A stretch of DNA of 64,000 bases, from contig NZ_AVCK01000011.1 of the NCBI RefSeq assembly GCF_000747155.1, positions 62,001-126,000 of the forward strand, read 5' to 3'. Positions 52,363-61,361 of this stretch are shown here, piece by piece; positions within the stretch are counted from its first letter, which is position 1, and the number at the start of each line of letters is the position of its first letter. Position numbers and translations under genes: made by a program. This DNA is from Arenimonas metalli CF5-1. GTDB lineage: Bacteria > Pseudomonadota > Gammaproteobacteria > Xanthomonadales > Xanthomonadaceae. The notes beneath the pieces are model-generated. The model searched no databases. It was given only the letters and a program-made list of their open reading frames with translations, and was not told the origin of the DNA.

Positions 52363-53964
52363 ATGACCGACCGCCGCGTCGACCCCGGCCAGACGCCGGC
52401 CCTGGGTTCGCTGGACCAGCTCGACCTGGGCGGCCCGGCGCGCCGCGAGCCGCCTGTGTCGCCGACCGCCCGCGCGGCACGCCGCCCGCGGCGCTGGCCC
52501 TGGGTGCTGTTGGCGCTGGTCGTGGTCGGCGGCGCGCTGGCCGTCGCCCTGGGACAGTGGCGCGAACAGATCGGCCGCCAGCTGGTGCCCGAATCCGCGA
52601 TCAACCGCGAGATCGAAGCGGCGCAGCAGGCCCTGGCCCGCGGTGACCTGACGCGCCCCGACGGCCGCGGCGCACGCGAACAGTTCCAGGCCGTGCTGGC
52701 CCGCGACCCCGACCATCCCGCGGCCCGCGCCGGCATGAACGCCGTGCGCGACGCCGCCGTGGCCCAGGCCCGTGCCGCCCTCGCGGCCGGCGACATCGAA
52801 ACCGCCGCGCAGCGCCTGTCGCTCGCGCGCACCCTGGCAGCCCCGGCCGCCGACCTGTCCCTGCTTGAACTCGAGCTGCAGCGGCTGCAGAGCGCCGGTG
52901 CCGACATCGCCGACCTGCTCGGCCGCGCCCGCGAGGCGCAGGCCGCGGGGCAGATCGAACAGGTACCGAACGGCGCGCTGGCGCTGTATTCGGACGTGCT
53001 GCGGCGCCAGCCCGACAATGCCCTCGCGCTCGACGGCCGCCGCGAGATCCTGGCCGGCCTGCTGCGCGATGCCGAGACCGCCCTGGCCCGCGGCGACCAC
53101 GATGTCGCGCTGGCGCTGGTCGCGCGCGTCGTGGAGGCCGACCCCAGCCACCTCGGCCTGCCCGCGCTGCAGGCGCGGCTGGGCGAAGTGCAGCAGCAGC
53201 GGCAGCGCCAGCGCGAAGCGATCCTCGCCGCCGCCACCGCCGACCTGCGCGCCGGCCGCCTCGACGCCGCGGCCGCGGGCTACCGGCAGCTGCAGGCCAG
53301 CGAACCCGATGCGGTCGAGGCGCGCCAGGGCCTGCAGGACGCCGCCGCGGCGCTGGCCGCACGCGCGCGCCGCGAGGCCGCCGACTTCGACTTCGAAGCC
53401 GCCGAAGCTTCGCTGGCGCGCGCGCGCACCTGGGCGCCGGAGTCACCGGAGGTGGAGGCCGCCGCCGTACGCATCGCCGAGGCGCGCGCCGCGCGCGAAG
53501 CGCTGCCGCCGCCGTCCGAGGCGGATCCGGACCGCCTGCGCGCCCTGCTCGAGCGCGCGCGCGCCGCGATGCGCCGCGGCGACCTGATCGATCCGCCCGG
53601 CGAAGCCGCCTGGGATTTCCTGCGCCAGGCCGCCGCCATCGAGCCCGCCAGCGCCGACCTGCGCGATGCCCAGGCCGAATACGACCGCCGCGCGCGCGCC
53701 TGCTTCGAGGACGAGCTGGCCGGCAATCGCCTGTCCGCGGCGCAGGCCTGCCTGGACGCCCGTGCGGCGCGCGAGCGCGGCGGCGATGCGCTGGCGGCGG
53801 ATCGCCGGCGCCTGGCCGACCGTTGGCTGGCCTTCGCCGACGAGCGCCTGGGCGCGAATGAACTGGCATTGGCGCGCCGCGCGCTGCAGTCGGCGCAGGC
53901 GGTGGACCCGAGCCATCCGGGGCTCGGCGCGATGTCCGAGCGCCTGGCGCGCGCCGGCGGCTAG
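52363..53964 (+). CDS. Membrane-anchored helical-repeat (TPR-like) protein
   Basis: The 533-residue protein has a basic N-terminal cytoplasmic segment of about 46 residues, one membrane helix (WPWVLLALVVVGGALAVAL) and then a long periplasmic array of helical repeats rich in Ala, Arg and Glu. Repeats include DPDHPAARAGMNAVRDAAVA and EADPSHLGLPALQARLGEVQ. No catalytic motif is seen. It follows relA by 105 bp on the same strand. Its stop codon overlaps that of the convergent glycosyltransferase gene by two bases. A role as a scaffold in the envelope is possible but not shown. Confidence 0.82.
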   Translation: MTDRRVDPGQTPALGSLDQLDLGGPARREPPVSPTARAARRPRRWPWVLLALVVVGGALAVALGQWREQIGRQLVPESAINREIEAAQQALARGDLTRPDGRGAREQFQAVLARDPDHPAARAGMNAVRDAAVAQARAALAAGDIETAAQRLSLARTLAAPAADLSLLELELQRLQSAGADIADLLGRAREAQAAGQIEQVPNGALALYSDVLRRQPDNALALDGRREILAGLLRDAETALARGDHDVALALVARVVEADPSHLGLPALQARLGEVQQQRQRQREAILAAATADLRAGRLDAAAAGYRQLQASEPDAVEARQGLQDAAAALAARARREAADFDFEAAEASLARARTWAPESPEVEAAAVRIAEARAAREALPPPSEADPDRLRALLERARAAMRRGDLIDPPGEAAWDFLRQAAAIEPASADLRDAQAEYDRRARACFEDELAGNRLSAAQACLDARAARERGGDALAADRRRLADRWLAFADERLGANELALARRALQSAQAVDPSHPGLGAMSERLARAGG

Positions 53965-56900
53965 CGCGGGCGCAGGGACGCCAATAGGGTGCGCAGTGTT
54001 TCCCGTGCCGCTTCGCTGGAAAAGTGCTTGCGCGTGTTTTCCAGTCCGCCTTCCGCCAGCCGTGCCCAAAGCGCCGGATCCTCGTAGAGTCGCACCACGG
54101 CTGTCGCGAAGGCTTCGCTGTCGTCTGCAACCAAGACATCGTCGCCGTCGGCCAGGAACATGCCCTCGACGGCACAAGTCGTTGCTACGACCGGCAGACC
54201 GTGTGCCAGTGCTTGGTTGACCTTGCCTTTCACTCCGGCGCCATAGCGAAGCGGCGCGAGGCCGATGCGCGATCCCTCCAGCAATGGGCCGAGATCCGGC
54301 ACATAACCGTGGAAGACCACGCCGGGCTGGTTGCCCAAGGCCACCACGTCTTCGGGGGCGTCGCCGCCGACCAGGTGCAGCCTGACGCCGGGCAGCCTGT
54401 CGCGGATGCGCGGCAGGATGTCACCGACCAGCCAGTTGGCCGCGTCCACATTGGGCGGGTGCCGGTAGCTGCCCACGAAGAGAATATCCGTTCTTTCGTC
54501 CCGAGGCCGGCCCGGGCCGTTCACCTCGTGGATATTGGACAAGATGCACACGCTCGCGGCCGGGAGTTCCGCCTGCAGCAGCCTGAGTTCCGCGTCGCTG
54601 ACTACCCAGGTGCTGTCCACGGAGCCGATCAGCGCCAATTCGGTGTGCCGGGTTCGCTCGGCACGGCGCTGGAGCGAAGCATTGCCAGCGTGGCTGGCTT
54701 CCCGCAGCTCGCGCAGGTAGTGCAAGTCTACAGTGTCGAAAACCAAGTGAGCCCGCCTAGCGTGCGTACGGAGCAATGGCAGCACCGGCTCGATGACGTA
54801 GTGACGGCTGGCGATCACCAAATCGAAGGAAGGTCCGTGCTCCGCCAGCCAGGAGGGAATGTCGCCTAGGTACGGATGCCACCAGGCCTCCACTCCCATC
54901 TGTTGCAGGGCTTCGGTATACCTGCCGTCATGCGCCCGGTTTTCGGGGAAGAATACGACGCTGCAGCCCAATTCACGCATTAGCCGAAGTATCGCCGTCA
55001 TTCGCAGCGAGCCAGAATCTTTGTCCGGCGTCGGTGTGCATGCGTCCAGGACCAGGACCTTGAACGCGCGGCCACGCTCGCTAGCCTTGTTGGCATTGCT
55101 GCCGGCTGGCGCATGCTCGGCCGCGAGCACGTCCCGCCAACGCGCCAAGAACTTCGCCTGGTTGGTAATCTGGTGCCGCTTGACGCCAACGCGGGTATCC
55201 GTGCCCGAGGTGATGCCCTCGTGGTGCACAACCTCTGCCGCCGGCTGGTATCTCACCTTCAGCCCGTCACGGCGGACGCGCATCGCGAGGTCGGTATCCT
55301 CGTAGTACGCGGGGGAATAGTGGTCGTCGAAGCCACCCAGCTTGTCGAACAGTCGGCGCGGTAGCGCGATCGCAGCGCCCGAGCAGTAATCAACCTCGCG
55401 GACGAAGTTGAATCGCGGGTGGTTAGGGTCCTCAAACCGGCCGTAATTCCAGCCCGAAGCATCAGCGAAGATGATGCCGCCGGCCTCCTGCAGCCTGCCG
55501 TCCGGGTAAACCAGTTTCGCCCCTGCCAGCCCTGTGTCGGGATATTTAGCGAAGGTCGACAGGAGGGCGTCCAGCCAGCCCGGTCGGACCGTGGTGTCGT
55601 TGTTGAGGAACACCACGAATTCGCCGCGTGCAATCGCCACGCCGGCATTACACGCTCCGACGAACCCCAAATTGCTGGCATTGCGAAGGTAGCGGAGTCC
55701 AGGCACGCCGGGCAGTACATGCGGAGTGTCATCCGGCGAGCCGTCGTCCACGACGATGACTTCGAAGGACGTCGCGTCGCCGCTTCGGGCCAGTGATTGC
55801 AGGCACGCCATCGTGAATTCCAGTTTGCCGTATACCGGTATGATGATGCTCGCGCGCGGCAAGAGCGGCTCAGGAAGCCGGAGCTCGCAATCGACCCCTA
55901 CTTGGGCTGTCGGCAGTGCTTCGTTGACGGGCTGTGCCGCGCGGCGCGTGCGCAGGCGTTGCCAAGTTTCACGAATCCCGCGGGTACGAAGGCTGTGGAC
56001 GCCACGCTTCATGAGTGCCCGCAGGTGCAGGGCGTGGTAACGCGCCGCAAGGAACCTGGCGCGGAAGTCCCGTGCTGCCCGACGCGGCAACTCGGTGGCC
56101 CGCCAAATGCGGCTGCGCTTTAGCGTGGCTATCTCCGTGAGGGCATCATCCCGCTGTCGCAGAGCGACGTCACGCTGCCTGGCCAGGTCGGCCACGTCCC
56201 GTTGGTAGTACCCGTGTGCGTCCGAAAGCTCTCCTTTCAGCATGCACAGCTCAGTGCTTCGCTTGGCCTCCAGGCGTTCGATCTCCAGTCCATGGTGTCT
56301 TTGGGCTTCGACGAGCTCGCGCTCCAGTCGGCTAACTTCGAGGTGATACCTTGCCTCGAGGTCCTCCCGCTCCCGCTGCTGGCGTGTCTCGGAGGCGGCG
56401 AGTTTCGCGTTCAACTCGGCCAGTGCTGCGACATGTGCGCGTTCGGCTTCGGCCAGTCGCGCGACATGGCCTATTTCCGCCTGTTCCGCCTGGTCCAGTA
56501 TGGATCGGACCCACTTTGTCCGGCTGTCGAGTTCATCCCGGAGCGCCCGGTTGGTCAATCGTTCGGTATCGAGGGCGTCGAGGCTCCTGACGGCTAATCG
56601 CTCTGCATGGAGCATCCGCAGCGAAGCTTGCCCGGCGGATTCGAGCCGCGGTCGCGCGGGGGCGCACGGCAGGATTCGGCGCCAGGCCGATGCCATTTCC
56701 GTCAGTGCCGGCACAGCCGGCGGCGGCAGCTTCCGCTCGGCCTCAAGTCCGGCCCGGTCCACCGAGAACTCAATCAAGCGCGCGAGGAGGGCGTTAGGCT
56801 CCGGGGTCGAGCTGAAGCCGCGACCCAATTCGGCCATGCGTTCGGTGGTCGCGCCGGGGCGGGAGCACAAGACCGGGACGCCCAAAGCGAGCATCTCGGA

Positions 56901-58400
56901 AAGCACGTAACTAAAGGTCTCCGGAACGTCGCCCGGGAGCAGCGCGATGTCCGGAGCGATTCGCTCGACCTCACCGGCCAGCGAAGAGTGCTGGTACTCG
57001 CGGATGACGGTGATCCGGGGCAGGCCCTCGAAAGGGTCGCCAGCATTACCGCATCCAAGCAGGAAGAACTCCAATCCCTCGGGCAAGTCCCGGAGCATCG
57101 CCGCCAGGCACTGCTCACCCTTTCCGCCGTGGATGTGGCCTGGCACCAGGACGCGAAGCGGCTGCCCGGCAGTCCGGCTGGGCGGCGGTACCGGCGTTAG
57201 GGGTGCGATGCCGTGCGGCTGCACGTCCCACGGTGCCCCGCAGAGTTCCGGCGCAATGGCCAGCACGCGCCGCCTCGCGAACTCGCTGGGCGCGACCAGT
57301 CGCACGCCGCGCCCCAGCACCGTGCGAACGAAGGCGTCGCGCAACGCCAACCAAGCTTGCGCATCGCGAGAAGGGAAAAGGCAAGGTGCGCCGGAGGAAA
57401 AGGCTTCGACGAGCGCGGATTCGTCGAATGGCTGGGTCTCGGGGTTGCGTGGGTCGTGCAGCAAGGGCCAGAGCGGGAACGCATCATGGAAGCAGAGGCT
57501 CGTCTGCAGGTCAGTTCGAAGCACGTCCAGTGCGAGGCCAACCAGGGACGAGACGAGGACGGCGCCGACGCCCCATTCCTCGATGATCTGCGCAAGGATC
57601 TGACCCAGCTCCGCCGACTCCAAGGCACAGGCATCGATGGGCCTCGAGAGCGCCCAGGTACGGACTGGGGGTGCATCCAAGTCGACGTGCAGGCAGAGCC
57701 GCTTGCCGAAGGGTGGGAAGTGTTGGTCTCCCTGCGCGAACAGGAACAGGTATTGGCGCTCACTGTCCGCCTCAGCAAGGTCGCGTGCGAACCGCTCGAC
57801 GCCGCCACCCCACGCGTGCATAACATGCAGCACCACTGGGCCAAGGGCGGGGACCATGTCATGGGCCTTGTCTGCACGAAGCCTGTCTCGGAGACGTTCG
57901 ACGGCCTCGCCCGGGGAGCTGGCGGGCGGTAGGTTCGGGCCGCCCGCGTAGACACAGGGGAGGAGGGCGGTGCGCAGCGGGAGCGCCTGCCCTGACGCCG
58001 ATGCCGCGGCGACGCTTGCGCGCCACAGGGAACAGACCGACGACCAGCCGTGCCAGGCGAACGTTTGGTGCTCGCCCCAGGCCCAGGCCGCGGCATCTGC
58101 TTGTCGCGTCGGAATACTCGGGTCGTACAAGCCGCAGGAAGGATCCAGCGGGGACACGATGTCCCAATGGCCGCCCGCGAGCCCAGCCATCAACCGATCA
58201 CAACCCTCCGCGGAAAGCTGGGCCTCCACGTGAAGCAGGAGCACGTCCCGGCCCGGGCACTGTTGGCTGGCCCGCCGAAGCGCCTCCAACGGCGACGCCG
58301 CCACGCCCTCCACTCGCTGCCAGGCTAGGCGGGTGCGGGTCGTCACCGTCGCGCCGTGGGGCGACCAGAGGCTGATGACCGGGAGGGGAGTGGCATCCAT
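53961..58400 (-). CDS. Giant multidomain glycosyltransferase
   Basis: The 1479-residue protein appears to contain three transferase modules. After an N-terminal segment of about 185 residues, a GT4-type (GT-B) unit runs from VVLHVMHAWGGGVERFARDL to about residue 580, with GHIHGGKGEQCLAAML. A coiled coil of Glu/Arg/Leu-rich heptads spans about 610-760. A GT2 (GT-A) domain starts near residue 847 with RASIIIPVYGKLEFTMAC and has VVDDGSPDDT, NNDTTVRPGWLDAL and YYEDTDLAMRVRRDG. A second GT4 unit fills about 1120-1479, with ILFVGSYRHPPNVDAANWL and RYGAGVKGKVNQALAHGLPV. It probably builds a surface polysaccharide such as O-antigen. Codon use is less GC-biased than in its neighbours, which suggests transfer. 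No transport genes accompany it. Confidence 0.88.
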   Translation of the reverse strand: MDATPLPVISLWSPHGATVTTRTRLAWQRVEGVAASPLEALRRASQQCPGRDVLLLHVEAQLSAEGCDRLMAGLAGGHWDIVSPLDPSCGLYDPSIPTRQADAAAWAWGEHQTFAWHGWSSVCSLWRASVAAASASGQALPLRTALLPCVYAGGPNLPPASSPGEAVERLRDRLRADKAHDMVPALGPVVLHVMHAWGGGVERFARDLAEADSERQYLFLFAQGDQHFPPFGKRLCLHVDLDAPPVRTWALSRPIDACALESAELGQILAQIIEEWGVGAVLVSSLVGLALDVLRTDLQTSLCFHDAFPLWPLLHDPRNPETQPFDESALVEAFSSGAPCLFPSRDAQAWLALRDAFVRTVLGRGVRLVAPSEFARRRVLAIAPELCGAPWDVQPHGIAPLTPVPPPSRTAGQPLRVLVPGHIHGGKGEQCLAAMLRDLPEGLEFFLLGCGNAGDPFEGLPRITVIREYQHSSLAGEVERIAPDIALLPGDVPETFSYVLSEMLALGVPVLCSRPGATTERMAELGRGFSSTPEPNALLARLIEFSVDRAGLEAERKLPPPAVPALTEMASAWRRILPCAPARPRLESAGQASLRMLHAERLAVRSLDALDTERLTNRALRDELDSRTKWVRSILDQAEQAEIGHVARLAEAERAHVAALAELNAKLAASETRQQREREDLEARYHLEVSRLERELVEAQRHHGLEIERLEAKRSTELCMLKGELSDAHGYYQRDVADLARQRDVALRQRDDALTEIATLKRSRIWRATELPRRAARDFRARFLAARYHALHLRALMKRGVHSLRTRGIRETWQRLRTRRAAQPVNEALPTAQVGVDCELRLPEPLLPRASIIIPVYGKLEFTMACLQSLARSGDATSFEVIVVDDGSPDDTPHVLPGVPGLRYLRNASNLGFVGACNAGVAIARGEFVVFLNNDTTVRPGWLDALLSTFAKYPDTGLAGAKLVYPDGRLQEAGGIIFADASGWNYGRFEDPNHPRFNFVREVDYCSGAAIALPRRLFDKLGGFDDHYSPAYYEDTDLAMRVRRDGLKVRYQPAAEVVHHEGITSGTDTRVGVKRHQITNQAKFLARWRDVLAAEHAPAGSNANKASERGRAFKVLVLDACTPTPDKDSGSLRMTAILRLMRELGCSVVFFPENRAHDGRYTEALQQMGVEAWWHPYLGDIPSWLAEHGPSFDLVIASRHYVIEPVLPLLRTHARRAHLVFDTVDLHYLRELREASHAGNASLQRRAERTRHTELALIGSVDSTWVVSDAELRLLQAELPAASVCILSNIHEVNGPGRPRDERTDILFVGSYRHPPNVDAANWLVGDILPRIRDRLPGVRLHLVGGDAPEDVVALGNQPGVVFHGYVPDLGPLLEGSRIGLAPLRYGAGVKGKVNQALAHGLPVVATTCAVEGMFLADGDDVLVADDSEAFATAVVRLYEDPALWARLAEGGLENTRKHFSSEAARETLRTLLASLRPR

Positions 58401-58477
58401 GCGTTGTGTTCAGTCTCGGTAAGGGTGTCGGTGCGCCGGCCTGCTAGACTCGCCGCACCTCCGGATTATCCACGTCC

Positions 58478-60847
58478 GTGCCTCGTAACGCTTCCCCCTC
58501 AAAATCCGGCCCGGACACCGCCCGCCCCCGCTGGCGCACCTGGCTCATCCGCGGCGCCCTGCTGGCGCTGGGCCTGGCCGTGGGCATCGGCGTGCCCGTG
58601 TTCTACGTGCTCGACAAGCAGGTCCGCTCCGAGTTCGAGCAGCTGGCCTGGCAGGAGCCGACCCGCGTCTACGCCCGCCCGCTGTCGCTGGCGCCCGGCC
58701 AGCGCCTGGACGTGGCCACGCTCGAACTCGAACTCGCGGCCTCGGGCTACCGCAAGGACGCCGGCGGCGACCTGCCCGGCACCTACCAGCGTGAAGACGG
58801 TCGCTTCCGCATCGCCACCCGCGCCTTCACCGACGTGGACGGCCCGGTGCCGGCGCAGAAGCTCGAGGTGGTGCTGGGCGGCGGCCAGGTCGCGCGCGCC
58901 ACCGACCGCGCCTCGGGCAAGCCCACGACCACCGCACGCCTCGACCCGGTCCGCATCGCCACGCTCTACGGCGGCAACCTGCAGGAAGAGCGCCGCCTGG
59001 TGCAGCTCAAGGACGTGCCGCCACTGCTGGTGACCGGCCTGCAGGCGGTCGAGGACCGCAACTTCAAGCACCACCACGGCATCGACCCCTGGGGGATGAT
59101 GCGCGCGATGTGGGTGAACGTGCGCGAGGGCGAACTCGAGCAGGGCGCCAGCACGCTGACCCAGCAGCTGGTGCGCAGCCTGTTCCTCACGCGCGAGAAG
59201 CGCTGGAGCCGCAAGTTCAAGGAAATCGCCTACTCGCTGATCATCGAGGCGCGCTACGACAAGCAGCGCATCCTCGAGGCCTACCTCAACCAGGTCTACA
59301 TGGGCCAGCAGGGCAACCAGTCGATCCGCGGCGTGGCCGCGGCGGCGGAGTTCTGGTTCGGCCGCGAGCTGGCCAGCCTGCGCACCGAGGAACTGGCGCT
59401 CATGGTGGCGATGATCAAGGGCCCGTCGGTCTACGATCCGCGCCGCAAGCCCGAGATCGCGCGCGAGCGCCGCGACCTGGTGCTGTCGGTCTGGCACGAG
59501 CTCGGCCTGATCGAGGCCGAACAGGCGCGCCGCGCCCGCGAGGCGCCGCTGGGCACCAGCACGCGCCCCGGCGTGGCCAGCAACCGCTACCCCGCCTTCA
59601 TGGACCTGGTGCGCCGCCAGCTGGCGCGCGACTACCCGGCCGATGCGCTGCGCGGCGCCGGCCTCAACGTGCTCACCACGCTGTCGCCGTCGGCCCAGCA
59701 GCTGTCCGAGCAGGCGGTCAGCGGCACCCTCGGCCGCGTGCAGAAGAAGGACGGCCCGGCGCTGCAGGCCGGCATGGTCGTCACCGACACGGGTACCGGC
59801 GAAGTGCTGGCGATGGTCGGCAATCGCGCCGTGGGCCAGCCCGGCTTCAACCGCGCGCTCGAGGCCCAGCGCCCGGTCGGCTCGCTGCTCAAGCCGATGG
59901 TCTACCTGCTGGCGCTGGCGCAGCCGGACCGCTGGTCGCTGGCGACGCCGGTGGACGATGCGCCCGTCAACATCACGCTGCCGAACGGCAAGACCTGGAA
60001 CCCCGGCAATTCCGACGGCGTCAGCCACGGCCGGGTGAGCCTGCTCGATGCACTGTCGCGGTCCTACAACCAGGCCACGGTGCGCGTGGGCATGGACGTC
60101 GGGCCCGAGCGCCTGGCCGAGCTGCTGAAGGTGCTCGCGGGCCTGCGTGCGCCGGCCAATCCGTCGCTGATCCTCGGCTCGGTGGACCTCAGCCCGTTCG
60201 CGATGGCGCAGGTCTACCAGTTCCTCGCGTCGGGCGGCGAGATCCAGCCGCTGCGCGCGGTGCGCGGCGTGGTCGATCCGCGCGGCAGCGCGATCAAGCG
60301 CTACGACTTCGACGCCGAGCCGGCGAAGGAAGGCGACGCGGTCGCCGCGCGCCTGGTCACGCTGGCGCTGCAGGACGCGGTGGCCAGCGGCACCGGCCGC
60401 AGCCTGCTGTCCGATGGCCTGGGCCGCCTGCGCGTGGCCGGCAAGACCGGCACCAGCAACGACAGCCGCGACAGCTGGTTCGCCGGCTACACCGGCGACC
60501 ACCTGGCCGTGGTCTGGGTCGGCAACGACCAGAACGAGCCGACCGGCCTGTACGGCGCCACCGGCGCGATGCGCGTCTGGTCGGCGCTGTTCACCAAACT
60601 GCCCAGCGCGCCGCTGGACGTCGGCATGGGCGGGCTGGAGTGGGGCTGGGTGGACGCGACCGAGTTCGCCACCACCGAGGAAGAATGCGAAGGCGCGCGC
60701 CGCTACGCGTTCGTGGCCGGCTTCCTGCCGCCCGAGCACGTGAGCTGCGTGAAGCGCAGCTGGCTGGACTGGTTCCGCTTCGGCGGCGATGACGACGAGC
60801 GCGACGCGCGCCGCGAAGAGCGGCGCGAGCGCCAGCGCGGGGAATGA
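58478..60847 (+). CDS. mrcB: Bifunctional penicillin-binding protein 1B
   Basis: PBP1B polymerises and cross-links peptidoglycan. The 789-residue protein starts at a GTG at 58478. It has a short cytoplasmic tail, one membrane helix (LIRGALLALGLAVGIGVPVF), a UB2H-like domain (about residues 60-150), the transglycosylase domain with VEDRNFKHHHGID and GASTLTQQLVRSLFLT, and the transpeptidase with SLLK, SYN and KTGTS motifs. The C-terminal tail is acidic then basic (DDDERDARREERRERQR). TAGACT at 58445-58450 is a -10 candidate. It is the likely target of the CpoB-Tol pathway encoded upstream. Confidence 0.95.
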   Translation: MPRNASPSKSGPDTARPRWRTWLIRGALLALGLAVGIGVPVFYVLDKQVRSEFEQLAWQEPTRVYARPLSLAPGQRLDVATLELELAASGYRKDAGGDLPGTYQREDGRFRIATRAFTDVDGPVPAQKLEVVLGGGQVARATDRASGKPTTTARLDPVRIATLYGGNLQEERRLVQLKDVPPLLVTGLQAVEDRNFKHHHGIDPWGMMRAMWVNVREGELEQGASTLTQQLVRSLFLTREKRWSRKFKEIAYSLIIEARYDKQRILEAYLNQVYMGQQGNQSIRGVAAAAEFWFGRELASLRTEELALMVAMIKGPSVYDPRRKPEIARERRDLVLSVWHELGLIEAEQARRAREAPLGTSTRPGVASNRYPAFMDLVRRQLARDYPADALRGAGLNVLTTLSPSAQQLSEQAVSGTLGRVQKKDGPALQAGMVVTDTGTGEVLAMVGNRAVGQPGFNRALEAQRPVGSLLKPMVYLLALAQPDRWSLATPVDDAPVNITLPNGKTWNPGNSDGVSHGRVSLLDALSRSYNQATVRVGMDVGPERLAELLKVLAGLRAPANPSLILGSVDLSPFAMAQVYQFLASGGEIQPLRAVRGVVDPRGSAIKRYDFDAEPAKEGDAVAARLVTLALQDAVASGTGRSLLSDGLGRLRVAGKTGTSNDSRDSWFAGYTGDHLAVVWVGNDQNEPTGLYGATGAMRVWSALFTKLPSAPLDVGMGGLEWGWVDATEFATTEEECEGARRYAFVAGFLPPEHVSCVKRSWLDWFRFGGDDDERDARREERRERQRGE

Positions 60848-60851
60848 CGGG

Positions 60852-61361
60852 ATGAAGCGGATCTGGATCGGCGTGGGCTTGGTGCTGTTGGCGGGCTGTG
60901 GCGCGGAAACCACCACCTCGCCGCCGCGCAAGAAGGCCAGGGCCGACGTGGTCGCGCTGGTGGCCAGCGTGCGCGACGCCGGCGTGCAGGGCCTGGAGCT
61001 GGAGGTGCAGCCGCTGCGCGACCCGCAGGTCGAGGACCTGCGCCACCGCGCGGAGGCCCAGGAAGCCGCGGGCGATTACGCGGACGCCGCCGCCTCGCTG
61101 GACCAGGCGCTGGCGCTGGTGCCGGGCGATCCCGATCTGCTGCAGTGGAAGGCCGAGCTGGCGCTGCTGCGCCGGGTCTGGTCGCAGGCGGAAGCGCTGG
61201 CCAACCAGTCCTACGGGAACGGCCCGAAGCTGGGCGGCCTGTGCCGCCGGAACTGGCTCACCATCCACCACGCGCGTCGCCTCGCCGGCAACGCCGACGG
61301 CGCCGCCGTGGCGCGCCGCCAGGTGGACGCCTGCACGGTGGCGCCGCCGGTCCGGATGTAG
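60852..61361 (+). CDS. Small TPR lipoprotein
   Basis: The 169-residue precursor has the lipobox LAGC at about Cys17, after a short signal peptide (MKRIWIGVGLVLL). One clear TPR pair follows (AEAQEAAGDYADAAASLDQA and PDLLQWKAELALLRRVWSQA). It starts 5 bp after mrcB and ends directly at the yoaA GTG, so the three genes are probably one operon. The position suggests a link to PBP1B activity, like other outer-membrane lipoprotein activators, but this is inference. I do not recognise a named family. Confidence 0.8.
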   Translation: MKRIWIGVGLVLLAGCGAETTTSPPRKKARADVVALVASVRDAGVQGLELEVQPLRDPQVEDLRHRAEAQEAAGDYADAAASLDQALALVPGDPDLLQWKAELALLRRVWSQAEALANQSYGNGPKLGGLCRRNWLTIHHARRLAGNADGAAVARRQVDACTVAPPVRM

